Of a stretch of DNA of 64,000 bases, positions 16,690 to 27,502 are shown piece by piece. The notes beneath the pieces were generated by a model. That model worked only from the letters and a program-made list of their open reading frames with translations. It was not told where the DNA came from and searched no databases. The stretch is from Ruegeria sp. A3M17 (GTDB lineage: Bacteria; Pseudomonadota; Alphaproteobacteria; Rhodobacterales; Rhodobacteraceae). The translations under genes and the position numbers were made by a program. The first letter of the stretch is position 1, and every line of letters starts with the position of its first letter. The stretch spans positions 1 to 64,000 of the forward strand of contig NZ_QOCF01000008.1 in the NCBI RefSeq assembly GCF_003318255.1, given 5' to 3'.

Positions 16690-17392
16690 TCGCGACGTCT
16701 TCGGCGGTCGGCTTGTGCAATGTTACAATGAGAGCAACGATCCAACCTGTGGCGCAATCAATGGCAGCACATACATGCGGGCGACCAATCGGATTTCCAC
16801 GTTCATCCGCGAGGATTATGTCTGCTTCGGTACAGTCGAGTTCTATTCGCTCGTAGGGGCGTTCAACCGTTTGATATTTTTGGGCTACACGCAGATGACG
16901 CTTGGCCTCCTTGCTACCCAATCGCCATTTTAAAACATCAGAATGTGGAAGAGTATTGACTATCGCTTCCACAGCTTTGCGCCCACAATTTCCGGGGCTT
17001 ATGACCGCACATTTCACTCGACGAGTTTCGTCATCAATCTCGACTTGCAGCCCATCAAAGCCTTTGTCAGCATGCTGCATGTGAGGAGCCGCCAATTTTG
17101 CCGTGGGATTTGCGCGAATGGCAGCAATCCATGACATTGCCTGAAACATCCAGCCATCTCGGTGCGAAGAATCTTCTCCACTAACAGTTAGTAGTTCTAT
17201 TGCAGAAGCCACTCCGTCAGCAGGATAATCAGCGTCAACGACGCCAGTCCCTTGAAGTATTTTGAGCACGTGATGAGAGTAACCGAGCGCTATGACACCG
17301 ATTTGGCGTGCCAGCTCATCTTCATCTGTAACTTGCCAAGAATTTCCAAAATAACAGTCTTCTTCAGAGAATCGCGAAAGTGTGATCGGCAT
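16613..17392 (-). pseudogene. mosaic frame: unknown N-terminus fused to TniA/TnsB-type transposase fragment
   Basis: This 259-codon frame joins three sources. Residues 1 to ~132 belong to an unrecognised protein with MFQAMSWIAAIRANP and HADKGFDGLQVEID, which resembles nuclease-like proteins but stops before any catalytic core. Residues ~134-236 are a piece of a Mu/TniA/TnsB-type DDE transposase: VNTLPHSDVLKWRLGSKEAKRHLR, then YERIELDCTEADIILADERG and CAAIDCATGW, with the first two catalytic aspartates (186 and 212) but no glutamate. The last ~23 residues are the LysR remnant read in the wrong frame. It is probably a deletion scar and unlikely to be active. Confidence 0.7.
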
Positions 17393-17415
17393 TTGTATTA
17401 CTGCTGTAACTTTTT

Positions 17416-17679
17416 TTAGTTAGGCGTTTTAAAATTTTCAAAGGTAGCGTTCTCTAGTTTTTGTCCCGTCGAACGTCGGCGAAACTCTCCCACACGCCTT
17501 GATTGAACACAATACTCGAAAATCTGCTTTAGAGTAGCCGCGCAATAGTGCCATTCATTTGAGAAGACCACTGTGGGCTTATTCACTGAACTTTGCAAAG
17601 CCTGCTTTTGTTGCGCATGGCCGAAACTTGGGTTGGCTGTGGTATGACGGGTCTGGTCCTCCAGCTCGTGAATGAGCAC
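17416..17679 (-). CDS. unrecognised short frame upstream of the mosaic
   Basis: The 87-codon frame ends 23 bases before the mosaic frame. Its C-terminal half, NEWHYCAATLKQIFEYCVQSRR, looks like a protein helix, while the N-terminal part is less convincing. No Shine-Dalgarno is clear. It may be the truncated end of a gene that was partner to the unknown N-terminal part of the mosaic. No function can be given. Confidence 0.35.
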   Translation of the reverse strand: MLIHELEDQTRHTTANPSFGHAQQKQALQSSVNKPTVVFSNEWHYCAATLKQIFEYCVQSRRVGEFRRRSTGQKLENATFENFKTPN

Positions 17680-17879
17680 CTTCGATAGCCTGGTTTCTGC
17701 GGTTTATGCCGGGAACGACTGCCTCCAACCCAACTACCTATTTTAGACCAAATAAATCAGTTCCAGAAAAGACCGTAGGCTTCCGAGTTATATTGACCGA
17801 CTCCGCGAAAACTGCATGACCCATAGTCAGACTACCTTTTGACGGCTGTTCTTAAAATTGGGTTCGACTTATGGTTGGG

Positions 17880-17924
17880 TTTTGCGCAAAACTTTGGGCA
17901 AGTAATGCAAAGTTATGCGCAAAA
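17880..17924. repeat. 17-bp inverted repeat with 11-base loop beside gyrB
   Basis: The arms TTTTGCGCAAAACTTTG (17880-17896) and CAAAGTTATGCGCAAAA (17908-17924) pair with one mismatch. The left arm also contains the perfect palindrome TTTTGCGCAAAA. It lies 30 bases beyond the gyrB stop, but no T-run follows on either strand, so it is not an ordinary terminator. It could be a transposon end, a protein site or a Rho-type structure. Confidence 0.6.
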
Positions 17925-17953
17925 TTCAATATTATGGGCACACCTACATAAGC

Positions 17954-20431
<2,478 letters not shown>

Positions 20432-20496
20432 CTACCCCAACATTTTGTGTCGGCCTTGCGTGATTTAGTTTCTTTCGGCAGCTGACTGCCGAATCC

Positions 20497-21069
20497 CTAC
20501 AAACGGTCGATATCGGCCGCTATATCCGCTGCGATTTCATTGGCGTCGACATCACTTCGCTCGGCTGACAAACGCAGCCCCAAAAGGTCAGATTGATAAC
20601 GCGTCGCCAGCCGGTTCGGATCGTAGTTTGGGGCAATATCCCCAGCGTCTTGCGCCTGACGGAACAGATCTGCAAAGCAAGCCTTCATCTCGGACATAAG
20701 AACACCCGCCCGACCGGCGAGCTCGTGATCCTTAGCCTGCAGTTCTGCGTAGGTCTTGGCCAACATACAGGCCTTCGCGGGCGCTCCGCTTGCCTCGATA
20801 ACCAAACGCGGCTGCGCCTTTAAAGTTTCGAGCGGACCCAGCCGATCAGCCAATGCCCTCAGCCGTGCGACACCCTCTTGCGCGTAGCGGTTCAACGCCA
20901 GCCCGTAAAGCGCGTCCTTGGACCCGAATGCCGCGTAGAAACTGCCGGGTTTCAACTTCAATTCGCGCTCAAGGTCTTTCAGGGATGTACCAGCCCAACC
21001 CTGACGCCAGAAGATATCCCTGGCCCGGGCAATCAGGTCATCACGGTCATATTCGGGTTTGCGAGGCAT
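20497..21069 (-). CDS. TetR-family transcriptional repressor
   Basis: From the ATG at 21069 the protein has 190 residues (GTG and TTG starts up to 21081 are possible). The N-terminal helix-turn-helix domain reads DDLIARARDIFWRQGWAGTSLKDLERELKLKPGSFYAAFGSKDAL in consecutive parts, typical of the AcrR/TetR_C_33 group. The C-terminal ligand domain holds a cysteine in APAKACMLAKTYAEL. It is divergent from an AhpD-like gene, and two palindromes lie between them (21084-21125). The likely model is repression of both genes, relieved by an electrophile or thiol-reactive compound; that is inference. Confidence 0.88.
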   Translation of the reverse strand: MPRKPEYDRDDLIARARDIFWRQGWAGTSLKDLERELKLKPGSFYAAFGSKDALYGLALNRYAQEGVARLRALADRLGPLETLKAQPRLVIEASGAPAKACMLAKTYAELQAKDHELAGRAGVLMSEMKACFADLFRQAQDAGDIAPNYDPNRLATRYQSDLLGLRLSAERSDVDANEIAADIAADIDRL

Positions 21070-21083
21070 CGACTTCACCAATT

Positions 21084-21125
21084 CTTGAACGATTGCTCAA
21101 ATATATACTTGAGTGATCACTCAAG
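21084..21125. promoter_or_regulatory. paired palindromic operators between TetR and AhpD-like genes
   Basis: CTTGAGTGATCACTCAAG (21108-21125) is a perfect 18-base palindrome. A second copy at 21084-21101 matches it at 13 of 18 positions, 24 bases away. Both lie in the 99-base divergent spacer. Two turns of spacing and the TetR neighbour make them good candidate operators. Confidence 0.75.
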
Positions 21126-21168
21126 AAAGACTATTTCTGCCTGAACGCGCCAGAAAAGGAGTTCCGAC

Positions 21169-21735
21169 ATGGCCAACTTCCCGTCACATGATCTCGAATC
21201 CGCCCCCGAAGGGTCCAAACCGCTGCTGGAAAAATCGCAGGCCGCTTTTGGCCGCCTGCCCGGCCTGCACAAGGTCATGGCCGAAAGCCCCCAGCACCTG
21301 GAAGGCTATCAGGTTCTGCACGGCCTGTTCATGCAGACCGAGTTCGACAATGACGAAAAAACTGTCGTCTGGCAGACCATCAACGTGGAAAACGAATGTC
21401 ACTATTGCGTGCCCGCACATACCGGCATCGCCAAGATGATGAAGGTTTCGGACGATATCACCGAAGCCCTGCGTAATGAAACCCCGCTGCCTTCGGCCAA
21501 GCTTGAAGCACTGCGCACCTTCACCCTGCAAATGATGGAAACCCGAGGCAACCCGGCCGACGCACAGCTGCAGGCGTTCTTTGATGCGGGCTACTCGCAC
21601 CGCGCAGTTTTGGATGTGGTTCTCGGCCTGGCGCAAAAAACCATGTCGAACTACGTGAACCACATGGCAAAAACCCCGGTCGACGAAGTCATGCGCGGCT
21701 TCCTGTGGGAACGTAAGGTCGGCGAGCCGGCCTAA
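21169..21735 (+). CDS. AhpD-like / carboxymuconolactone decarboxylase-family protein
   Basis: The 188-residue protein carries ENECHYCVPAHTGIA (Cys77, Cys80, His84) in an AhpD-like fold, with the preceding FGRLPGLHKVMAESPQHLEGYQ matching the protein at 15952 in layout. It probably does thiol-disulfide exchange against peroxides or reactive compounds. An AAAAGGAG Shine-Dalgarno precedes the ATG. It is under the divergent TetR regulator through two palindromes. Its stop overlaps the recF stop by 4 bases, so the two genes converge with no terminator between. Confidence 0.88.
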   Translation: MANFPSHDLESAPEGSKPLLEKSQAAFGRLPGLHKVMAESPQHLEGYQVLHGLFMQTEFDNDEKTVVWQTINVENECHYCVPAHTGIAKMMKVSDDITEALRNETPLPSAKLEALRTFTLQMMETRGNPADAQLQAFFDAGYSHRAVLDVVLGLAQKTMSNYVNHMAKTPVDEVMRGFLWERKVGEPA

Positions 21736-22829
21736 GCGGACACGACCGAGCCCTCAGAGCCATCACTCACGATCAATGATTGGGCCCGGTCGCCCAGTTC
21801 CGCAAACAGCTCAGGCCCGGTGCCCGTCATCCAGGCCTGAGCACCCAGCGCACAAATCTCATCATACAGCGCCGCGCGCCGATCCGCGTCCAAATGCGCC
21901 GCCACCTCGTCCAACAATACGATCGGGGGCGCGCCGATCATACTCGCCAAGGCCCGTGCGTTCGACAGGATCAATGAGACCAACAAGGCCTTCTGCTCAC
22001 CGGTAGAACAATCCTTGGCTGGAACGCCCTTGGCAGCGAACACCCCGTACACGTCCGACCGATGCGGCCCCACCAGCGTCCGCCCGGCCGCCAGATCCCG
22101 GAACCGGCTTTCACTTAGCGCTTCGCGCAGATCCGCTTCCGTTTCCGGCATCGCACCTTCGGTCTGTACCAGCTCCAATTCCGCCGATGGAAACGCGGTT
22201 TCCGCCTGATCCTGCGCCGCGCGCAGATGGTCCAGCGCCAAAAGCCGCGCCGCATGGATACGATACCCCGTCTCCGCCATCTGCGCCTCAAGTGCGGCAT
22301 ACCAATGCGCATCCCGCACCTGCTCTTTCAGCAAGCGATTCCTTTCGCGCATGGATTTTTCGTAAATTAAAGACGCCTCAGCATGGGCCGGGTCGAAACT
22401 CAGCGCGATCCGGTCCAGAAAACGCCGACGTCCTTCGGCCCCCTCGATCCAAATCCGGTCCATCGACGGGATCAGCCAGACAATCCGCGCCAGCTTGCCC
22501 AGATCAATCTGGCTGGACGCCTTGCCATCAATGCGGACCTGCCGCGCGACACCGCCCTCGGACCAGGTTTCAATCTCGTAGTGCCGCCCCTGCGCCTGCA
22601 GCAACCCGGACAGTTTCCAACCCAGCGCCTCGGGGCGTCGGGTCATCTCGGCCGCGCTGGCCCGCCGCATTCCGCGGCCGGGGGAAAACAAGGACACCGC
22701 TTCCAGGATGTTGGTCTTGCCCGCCCCGTTCGGTCCGTGAATCGCAACAGGCCGACCATCCAAAGATAGTCGCGCCAGCTTGTGGGACCGAAAATGCGAG
22801 ACGGTAAGCTCGGTCAGGGCCAAACCCAT
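21732..22829 (-). CDS. recF: DNA replication and repair protein RecF
   Basis: The 365-residue protein is a RecF ATPase of the SMC-like ABC class. It begins LTELTVSHFRSHK and has Walker A HGPNGAGKTNILEAV, the ABC signature DCSTGEQKALLVSLILSNA (in parts) and Walker B PPIVLLDEVAAHLDADRR. It helps load RecA at gapped DNA. The ATG at 22829 follows AAGGGAGGGG. The gene follows dnaN by 59 bases, a spacer holding a repeat-like tail element, and ends convergent with the AhpD-like gene. Confidence 0.95.
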   Translation of the reverse strand: MGLALTELTVSHFRSHKLARLSLDGRPVAIHGPNGAGKTNILEAVSLFSPGRGMRRASAAEMTRRPEALGWKLSGLLQAQGRHYEIETWSEGGVARQVRIDGKASSQIDLGKLARIVWLIPSMDRIWIEGAEGRRRFLDRIALSFDPAHAEASLIYEKSMRERNRLLKEQVRDAHWYAALEAQMAETGYRIHAARLLALDHLRAAQDQAETAFPSAELELVQTEGAMPETEADLREALSESRFRDLAAGRTLVGPHRSDVYGVFAAKGVPAKDCSTGEQKALLVSLILSNARALASMIGAPPIVLLDEVAAHLDADRRAALYDEICALGAQAWMTGTGPELFAELGDRAQSLIVSDGSEGSVVSA

Positions 22830-22841
22830 GACCCCTCCCTT

Positions 22842-22888
22842 CATCTTTTCAAAAATACTCCCGCCGGAGGCATCGCACGTCCGTGCGA
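22842..22888 (-). repeat. Rhodobacteraceae-type intergenic tail element, copy 1
   Basis: Right after the dnaN stop the transcript strand holds a 7-bp hairpin (ATCGCAC/GTGCGAT with a 4-base loop), then CTCCGGCGGGAG and the tail TATTTTTGAAAAGATGAAG. The layout matches the element at 30739-30810. The hairpin plus T-run could end or pause transcription between dnaN and recF. Confidence 0.6.
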
Positions 22889-24010
22889 TCAGACGCGCAT
22901 CGGCATGACGACGTATACCGCGCTCAGATCATTGCCTTCGCGCATCAGGGTCGGATCAGCCGCTGAATTGAACAGGAACACAGCGTTCTCACGATCCACC
23001 TGAGAGGCGATTTCCAGCAGGTACTTGGCGTTGAATCCGATCTCCAGCCGCTCGTCGCCATAGGCCACGGCCAGTTCTTCCTCGGCCGCGCCGCTATCCG
23101 GGGCGTTGACGGAAAGTACCAGTTTGTCGGTATCCAGCTGCAGCTTTACCGCACGAGACCGTTCAGAGGACACGGTTGCAACCCTGTCAACGGCCTTTGC
23201 GAACTCGGCCGCATCAACTTCCAGCTGGCGCGTGTTGCCCTGCGGAATCACACGTGTGTAATCCGGAAACGTCCCGTCGATCACTTTTGAAGTCAGCGTG
23301 ATGTCCGGTGTTGCAAAGCGCACCTTCGTTTCACTGACTGACACGGCGATATCCATCTCATCGTCGTCCAGCAGCTTGCGCATTTCGCCTACGGTTTTGC
23401 GCGGCACAATCACGCCGGGCATGTCTGCAGCGCCATCCGGCAGATCCGCGTCGATGCGTGCCAGTCGGTGGCCATCGGTAGCCACACAACGCAGCACCTT
23501 GCCGCCTTCGGACCCGTCGGCCACATGCATATAGACGCCGTTCAGATAGTAACGCGTCTCTTCGGTCGAGATGGCAAATTTCGACTTATCGAACAACCGG
23601 CGCAGCAAGGCTGCCGAGGCCGTAAAGTTCGATTGGTATTCCGAAGACGCCATCACAGGGAAGTCTTCCTTCGGCAGCGTCGCCAATGAGAAATTCGACC
23701 GGCCTGCTTCAACCGTCAGACGACCTGCGGCGCTGTCAGCGGTCAGTGTCACTAACGCTCCATCCGGAAGCTTGCGCACGATCTCATGCAACGTCGTTGC
23801 GGCGACCGTTGTAGCCCCGGCTTTTTCGACCTGCGCAGGCGCCTTGTCGACAACTTCGATATCCAGATCGGTCGCCCGGAACATCGCCTGATCGCCCTCG
23901 GCTTCGATCAAAACGTTGGCAAGTATGGGAATGGTGTTGCGACGTTCGACAACAGATTGGGCCTGGGAAACGGCCTTGAGAAGGGTGCCGCGTTCGATGC
24001 TGATCTTCAT
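22889..24010 (-). CDS. dnaN: DNA polymerase III sliding clamp, beta subunit
   Basis: The 373-residue protein is a standard beta clamp of three similar domains. It begins MKISIERGTLLKAVSQAQSV and ends with the conserved VYVVMPMRV. Internal marks include RNTIPILANVLIEA and HRLARIDADLP. Two subunits form the ring that holds polymerases on DNA. It lies 228 bases after dnaA on the same strand, with a dnaA terminator in between, so it has its own promoter in that spacer or depends on read-through. Length and ends are normal. Confidence 0.96.
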   Translation of the reverse strand: MKISIERGTLLKAVSQAQSVVERRNTIPILANVLIEAEGDQAMFRATDLDIEVVDKAPAQVEKAGATTVAATTLHEIVRKLPDGALVTLTADSAAGRLTVEAGRSNFSLATLPKEDFPVMASSEYQSNFTASAALLRRLFDKSKFAISTEETRYYLNGVYMHVADGSEGGKVLRCVATDGHRLARIDADLPDGAADMPGVIVPRKTVGEMRKLLDDDEMDIAVSVSETKVRFATPDITLTSKVIDGTFPDYTRVIPQGNTRQLEVDAAEFAKAVDRVATVSSERSRAVKLQLDTDKLVLSVNAPDSGAAEEELAVAYGDERLEIGFNAKYLLEIASQVDRENAVFLFNSAADPTLMREGNDLSAVYVVMPMRV

Positions 24011-24184
24011 ACCCTTAATTCCTCTGACTTGCGTGCCGAAATGGGCGGGACTGGCACGTTAGCGGTTCCGCCCTGAGGCACAAGGATTTTTTATGGATTT
24101 CTCGGTCGGATTGCCCAAAGCGTCAAGGGGCGCGTGGCCCAGCAAGCACAGTTCATTTCCAACCGTGGAAAATAGCGCACAAGA

Positions 24185-24220
24185 AAACGCCCCGGGCGTG
24201 AGAGTCCGGGGCGTTTCTCA
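24185..24220 (-). terminator. dnaA terminator
   Basis: An 11-bp stem (AAACGCCCCGG at 24185-24195 with CCGGGGCGTTT at 24206-24216) encloses a 10-base loop just beyond the dnaA stop. On the minus strand it ends in TTTTCTT. The A/T flanks are symmetric, so it could also work on the plus strand. Confidence 0.8.
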
Positions 24221-24238
24221 AGTGATATGAGTAGGAGC

Positions 24239-25624
24239 TCAGGCTTCCAGCGCGCGCCGCAGCATTTCCACATCTTCGGCGATCTGGCCATCCGTGGTTT
24301 TCAGCTCTTCGATGCGTTTTACGCCGTGCATGACCGTCGTGTGGTCACGTCCTCCGAACCGGCGGCCGATTTCCGGCAAGGACCGGCTGGTCAGTCGCTT
24401 GCACAGATACATCGCCACCTGACGCGGGCGGGCATAAGACCGCAGGCGTTTGGGTCCAATGATGTCGGACAGACGGATGTTGTAATAGTCCGAAACCTTG
24501 CGCTGAATCTCTTCGACGGTGATCTTGCGCTCGGATGCGCGCAGCACATCGGCCAGACAGTCCTGCGTCAGCTCCATGTCGATCTCACGACCCACCAACG
24601 AGGCAAAAGCGAACAGACGGGTCAGGGCACCTTCCAGCACGCGAACATTGGTCGAGATCCGGTGCGCCAGGAATTCCAGGACGCCATCGGCAATTGTCAG
24701 GTCGGGATATGTGCTGCTGTACTGCTGCACCTTGTTTTGCAAGATGCCCAGACGCAGTTCATAGTCGGTTGGGTGCAGATCGACCACCAGACCACATTGC
24801 AGACGGGACTTCACCCGATCCTCAAGGTCCTTGATTTCACCCGGGGCGCGGTCGGCCGAGATGATGATCTGCTTGTTCTGGTCCACCAGTGCATTGAATG
24901 TGTGGAAGAACTCTTCCTGTGTCGAATCTTTGCCGGCGATGAACTGCACATCGTCCACCATCAACACATCAACCGACCGGAACAGATGTTTGAAGTCCAT
25001 CATCCGACGTTCACGCAGGGCCTGCACAAAACGGTACATGAACTGTTCCGCCGACAAATAGAGCACGTTCAACTCGGGGTGCTTTGTTTTCAGCTCCCAT
25101 GCAATGGCGTGCATCAAGTGCGTTTTACCCAGACCAACGCCACCGTAAAGAACCAGCGGGTTGAAGGTCACAGGACCACCTTCTGACACACGACGCGCCG
25201 CGGCATGGGCCAGTTCATTGGGTTTGCCAACGACAAAACTGTCGAAGGTAAAGCGGGAATCCAGCGGCGCGGCCTGCAAGGATTCAAACGCGCCATTCGC
25301 GGATTCCATCTTCGTCACAACAGGTGCATCCCGCACAACTTTCGGCTCGGATTCGGCCTCTGCCTTAGGGCGCGCCGATGAGTTGGCAGCGACGCGAAAG
25401 GCCAGTCGTTGAACTTTTTCCCCTGCGGTGTTCATCTCATACAGAATGAGATCCGCAAAGTTCTGACTGACATAGTTGCCCATGAAATTTGTCGGCACGG
25501 AAAACACCGCTACACCGTCCTGCAACTCTTGGAATTCAAGAGGTTCGATCCAGGTCGTGTAGTTGTTTTTCCCGATGGCCTTGAGCAACTTGTTACGTAG
25601 TAGTCCCCATTTCTCTTGTGTCAT
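24239..25624 (-). CDS. dnaA: chromosomal replication initiator DnaA
   Basis: The 461-residue protein has all four DnaA domains: N-terminal WGLLRNKLLKAIGKNNYTTWI, a short linker, the AAA+ domain with GGVGLGKTHLMHAIAW and LMVDDVQFIAGK, and the C-terminal helix-turn-helix with GRDHTTVMHGVKRIEEL. It binds DnaA boxes and opens the origin with ATP. The ATG at 25624 is preferred to one 21 bases upstream, matching the usual MTQEKW start. Upstream is a gene-free stretch with three GANTC sites. It is first in the dnaA-dnaN-recF row. Confidence 0.97.
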   Translation of the reverse strand: MTQEKWGLLRNKLLKAIGKNNYTTWIEPLEFQELQDGVAVFSVPTNFMGNYVSQNFADLILYEMNTAGEKVQRLAFRVAANSSARPKAEAESEPKVVRDAPVVTKMESANGAFESLQAAPLDSRFTFDSFVVGKPNELAHAAARRVSEGGPVTFNPLVLYGGVGLGKTHLMHAIAWELKTKHPELNVLYLSAEQFMYRFVQALRERRMMDFKHLFRSVDVLMVDDVQFIAGKDSTQEEFFHTFNALVDQNKQIIISADRAPGEIKDLEDRVKSRLQCGLVVDLHPTDYELRLGILQNKVQQYSSTYPDLTIADGVLEFLAHRISTNVRVLEGALTRLFAFASLVGREIDMELTQDCLADVLRASERKITVEEIQRKVSDYYNIRLSDIIGPKRLRSYARPRQVAMYLCKRLTSRSLPEIGRRFGGRDHTTVMHGVKRIEELKTTDGQIAEDVEMLRRALEA

Positions 25625-26087
25625 TAAACGCCTCACGCATCCCATTCTTTATTGGCCTGTCGGCCTTATTGCTATTTTCCGGTTACCCGGATTAAACAAT
25701 CACACGCGCACGGATACCCTTCGCCAAACCGCAGAAGTTTGACGAGAGTGTATTAGAAAGTCCGCACATCCTTATTTGCCAGCGCTCCATACCCGGAACG
25801 CCCTGAAAACAGGGTTGCGCAACGCAATCTCATATTCGACAGGGCTTGGTTCCCTGGTGACCCAAGGACCGCAGCAGATTAGCAAACCAGTTGCCAACAT
25901 TCGTTCCTGACCGTACTGATGCCCGTCAGTTTGGTCGATGGAACAGCCTGTCCCCCCAAGCGAGTGAATCGCTGTAACAGTGGTAGCAAGAGGCCAAGGC
26001 ATCCGGCAACGAAACTCTGATATTGACTCGTATCTTTCGCCGAAAGAATCTCTCGGGTTTGTGAAGGCGCGGCTTTCCGGCAACAGC
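25625..26087. other. gene-free stretch upstream of dnaA
   Basis: This 463-base spacer separates dnaA from the rpsT terminator. It must hold the dnaA promoter. I see no good DnaA box (TTATCCACA type), so I do not call an origin. Three GANTC sites cluster at 25966-26050. No open frame here is convincing. Confidence 0.5.
25966..26050. promoter_or_regulatory. cluster of three GANTC (CcrM-type) sites upstream of dnaA
   Basis: GAATC at 25966, GACTC at 26025 and GAATC at 26046 fall within 85 bases. In Caulobacter, GANTC methylation by CcrM affects dnaA transcription. Whether this organism uses the sites the same way is inference, and chance clustering is possible. Confidence 0.35.
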
Positions 26088-26123
26088 AAAAAAAAAGCGC
26101 CGCAGGACGCGGCGCTTTTTTTT
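26088..26123 (-). terminator. rpsT terminator
   Basis: A stem of GCGCCGC (26097-26103) and GCGGCGC (26109-26115) is flanked by a run of A on the left and eight T on the right. It lies 40 bases beyond the rpsT stop on the minus strand and is symmetric enough to act both ways. Confidence 0.88.
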
Positions 26124-26163
26124 CATTTCACCTTGTTTGATTGACCTCAGGTCAACCCAGGCC

Positions 26164-26427
26164 TTAGCCCAGTGCTTTTACACGAGCCGACAGACGCGAC
26201 ATTTTACGCGACACGGTGTTCTTGTGGAAAACGCCTTTTGTGACGCCGCGCATCAATTCAGGCTGAGCTGCGCGCAGAGCTGCGGTTGCAGCGTCCTTGT
26301 CGCCGGATGTGATCGCTTCTTCTACTTTACGCAGGTAGGTGCGGATGCGCGAACGACGTGCTTTGTTGATTGCGAAACGGCTCTCGTTCTGACGAGCGCG
26401 TTTTTTTGCTTGGGGCGAATTAGCCAT
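26164..26427 (-). CDS. rpsT: 30S ribosomal protein S20
   Basis: The 87-residue, strongly basic protein is S20: [17 protein letters not shown] at the start and [15 protein letters not shown] at the end. It binds 16S rRNA early in 30S assembly. The gene is a single unit with its own terminator and lies just upstream of dnaA on the same strand, an order common in alphaproteobacteria. Length is standard. Confidence 0.96.
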   Translation of the reverse strand: MANSPQAKKRARQNESRFAINKARRSRIRTYLRKVEEAITSGDKDAATAALRAAQPELMRGVTKGVFHKNTVSRKMSRLSARVKALG

Positions 26428-26611
26428 GTGTATCTCCGACCTTTGGTTCGGTACGTTATCTAGGGTTGCGCGTCGCGGAATATCCGCACCGGATCAGAAA
26501 TCACGAGTGTGAGTCGGGCCAAGCGGGCCGCACGCGCATGTATAGCAGCGGGTACTACCCAAGTTGGCCAGGTTTGCCAAGCCGATTCTTTTGATGCGCA
26601 TTGCAGGTATG

Positions 26612-26634
26612 AAAAAGGCGGGCAAAGGCCCGCC
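26612..26634 (-). terminator. terminator of the enoyl-CoA hydratase gene
   Basis: GGCGGGC (26617-26623) and GCCCGCC (26628-26634) form a stem with loop AAAG. On the minus strand it is followed by five T, 25 bases beyond the gene's stop. Confidence 0.8.
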
Positions 26635-26659
26635 GGTTTCGATTTGATCAGCGCACCAC

Positions 26660-27436
26660 TTACTTGTCGCGGAATTGCGCAGCGCGTTTTTCCAGGAACG
26701 CGGCCATGCCTTCTTTCTGATCTTCGGTCGCGAACATCGAATGGAACACACGGCGTTCAAATAGCATGCCTTCGCTCAGCGGCAGCTCATAGCTGCGATT
26801 CACCGATTCCTTGGCCGCCATAGCGGTCAGCTGCGATTTTTCGGCGATCTTCTGGGCTGCGCCCATCGCCTCATCCATCAGTTTCTTGGCGGGGACAACG
26901 CGGCTGACAAGGCCGGCGCGTTCAGCTTCATCTGCATCCATGAAACGGCCGGTCAGGTTCATGTCCATGGATTTGGACTTGCCAACAAACCGCGTCAGAC
27001 GCTGGCTGCCCCCAAGCCCGGCAATGACGCCAAGATTGATCTCGGGCTGGCCAAACTTGGCAGTGTCCGCTGCGATGATGAAATCGCACAACATCGCAAG
27101 TTCGCACCCGCCGCCCAACGCATAGCCCGCAACGGCTGCTATGATTGGCTTGCGGATCGCGCACACGCGGTCGTTCAGAGCGCCAAACAGGTTCGAGCTG
27201 TAGACATCCACAAAGCTCATCTCGGACATTTCCTTGATGTCCGCGCCTGCCGCGAACGCCTTGTCCGACCCGGTGATGACGATGCAGCGCACTTTGTCGT
27301 TGCTATCCGCATCTTCCAATGCCGAGCACAATTCCTGCGCCAGCTGTGAGTTCAGCGCATTCAGCGCATCGGGCCTGTCGAGCTTGATAAGGGCGACGTG
27401 GTCTTCGATTTCGACGATGATCGTCTCAAAAGCCAT
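26660..27436 (-). CDS. enoyl-CoA hydratase
   Basis: The 258-residue protein is a crotonase-fold hydratase. The oxyanion-hole regions are [12 protein letters not shown] and [16 protein letters not shown]; the catalytic glutamates fit the classes [19 protein letters not shown]. It adds water to trans-2-enoyl-CoA in fatty acid or amino acid breakdown. The length and C-terminal [10 protein letters not shown] are typical of the short-chain FadB1/EchA8 type found in Rhodobacteraceae. It is followed by its own terminator and lies 66 bases after the mutM stop on the same strand. Confidence 0.93.
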   Translation of the reverse strand: MAFETIIVEIEDHVALIKLDRPDALNALNSQLAQELCSALEDADSNDKVRCIVITGSDKAFAAGADIKEMSEMSFVDVYSSNLFGALNDRVCAIRKPIIAAVAGYALGGGCELAMLCDFIIAADTAKFGQPEINLGVIAGLGGSQRLTRFVGKSKSMDMNLTGRFMDADEAERAGLVSRVVPAKKLMDEAMGAAQKIAEKSQLTAMAAKESVNRSYELPLSEGMLFERRVFHSMFATEDQKEGMAAFLEKRAAQFRDK

Positions 27437-27502
27437 GAGGTGAGAGCTTCCGGTTGTTCCGTTCAGGTACGATTCCTTACCACGCGAATTCGCTGGATCA
27501 AG

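Noticed and set aside
17900-17950. possible dif site
   Set aside because: One half resembles a XerC arm (TGTGCCCATAA reading on the minus strand) but the other half does not match a XerD arm.
25625-26163. possible oriC beside dnaA
   Set aside because: No cluster of DnaA boxes or AT-rich unwinding element was visible by eye; only GANTC sites were noted.
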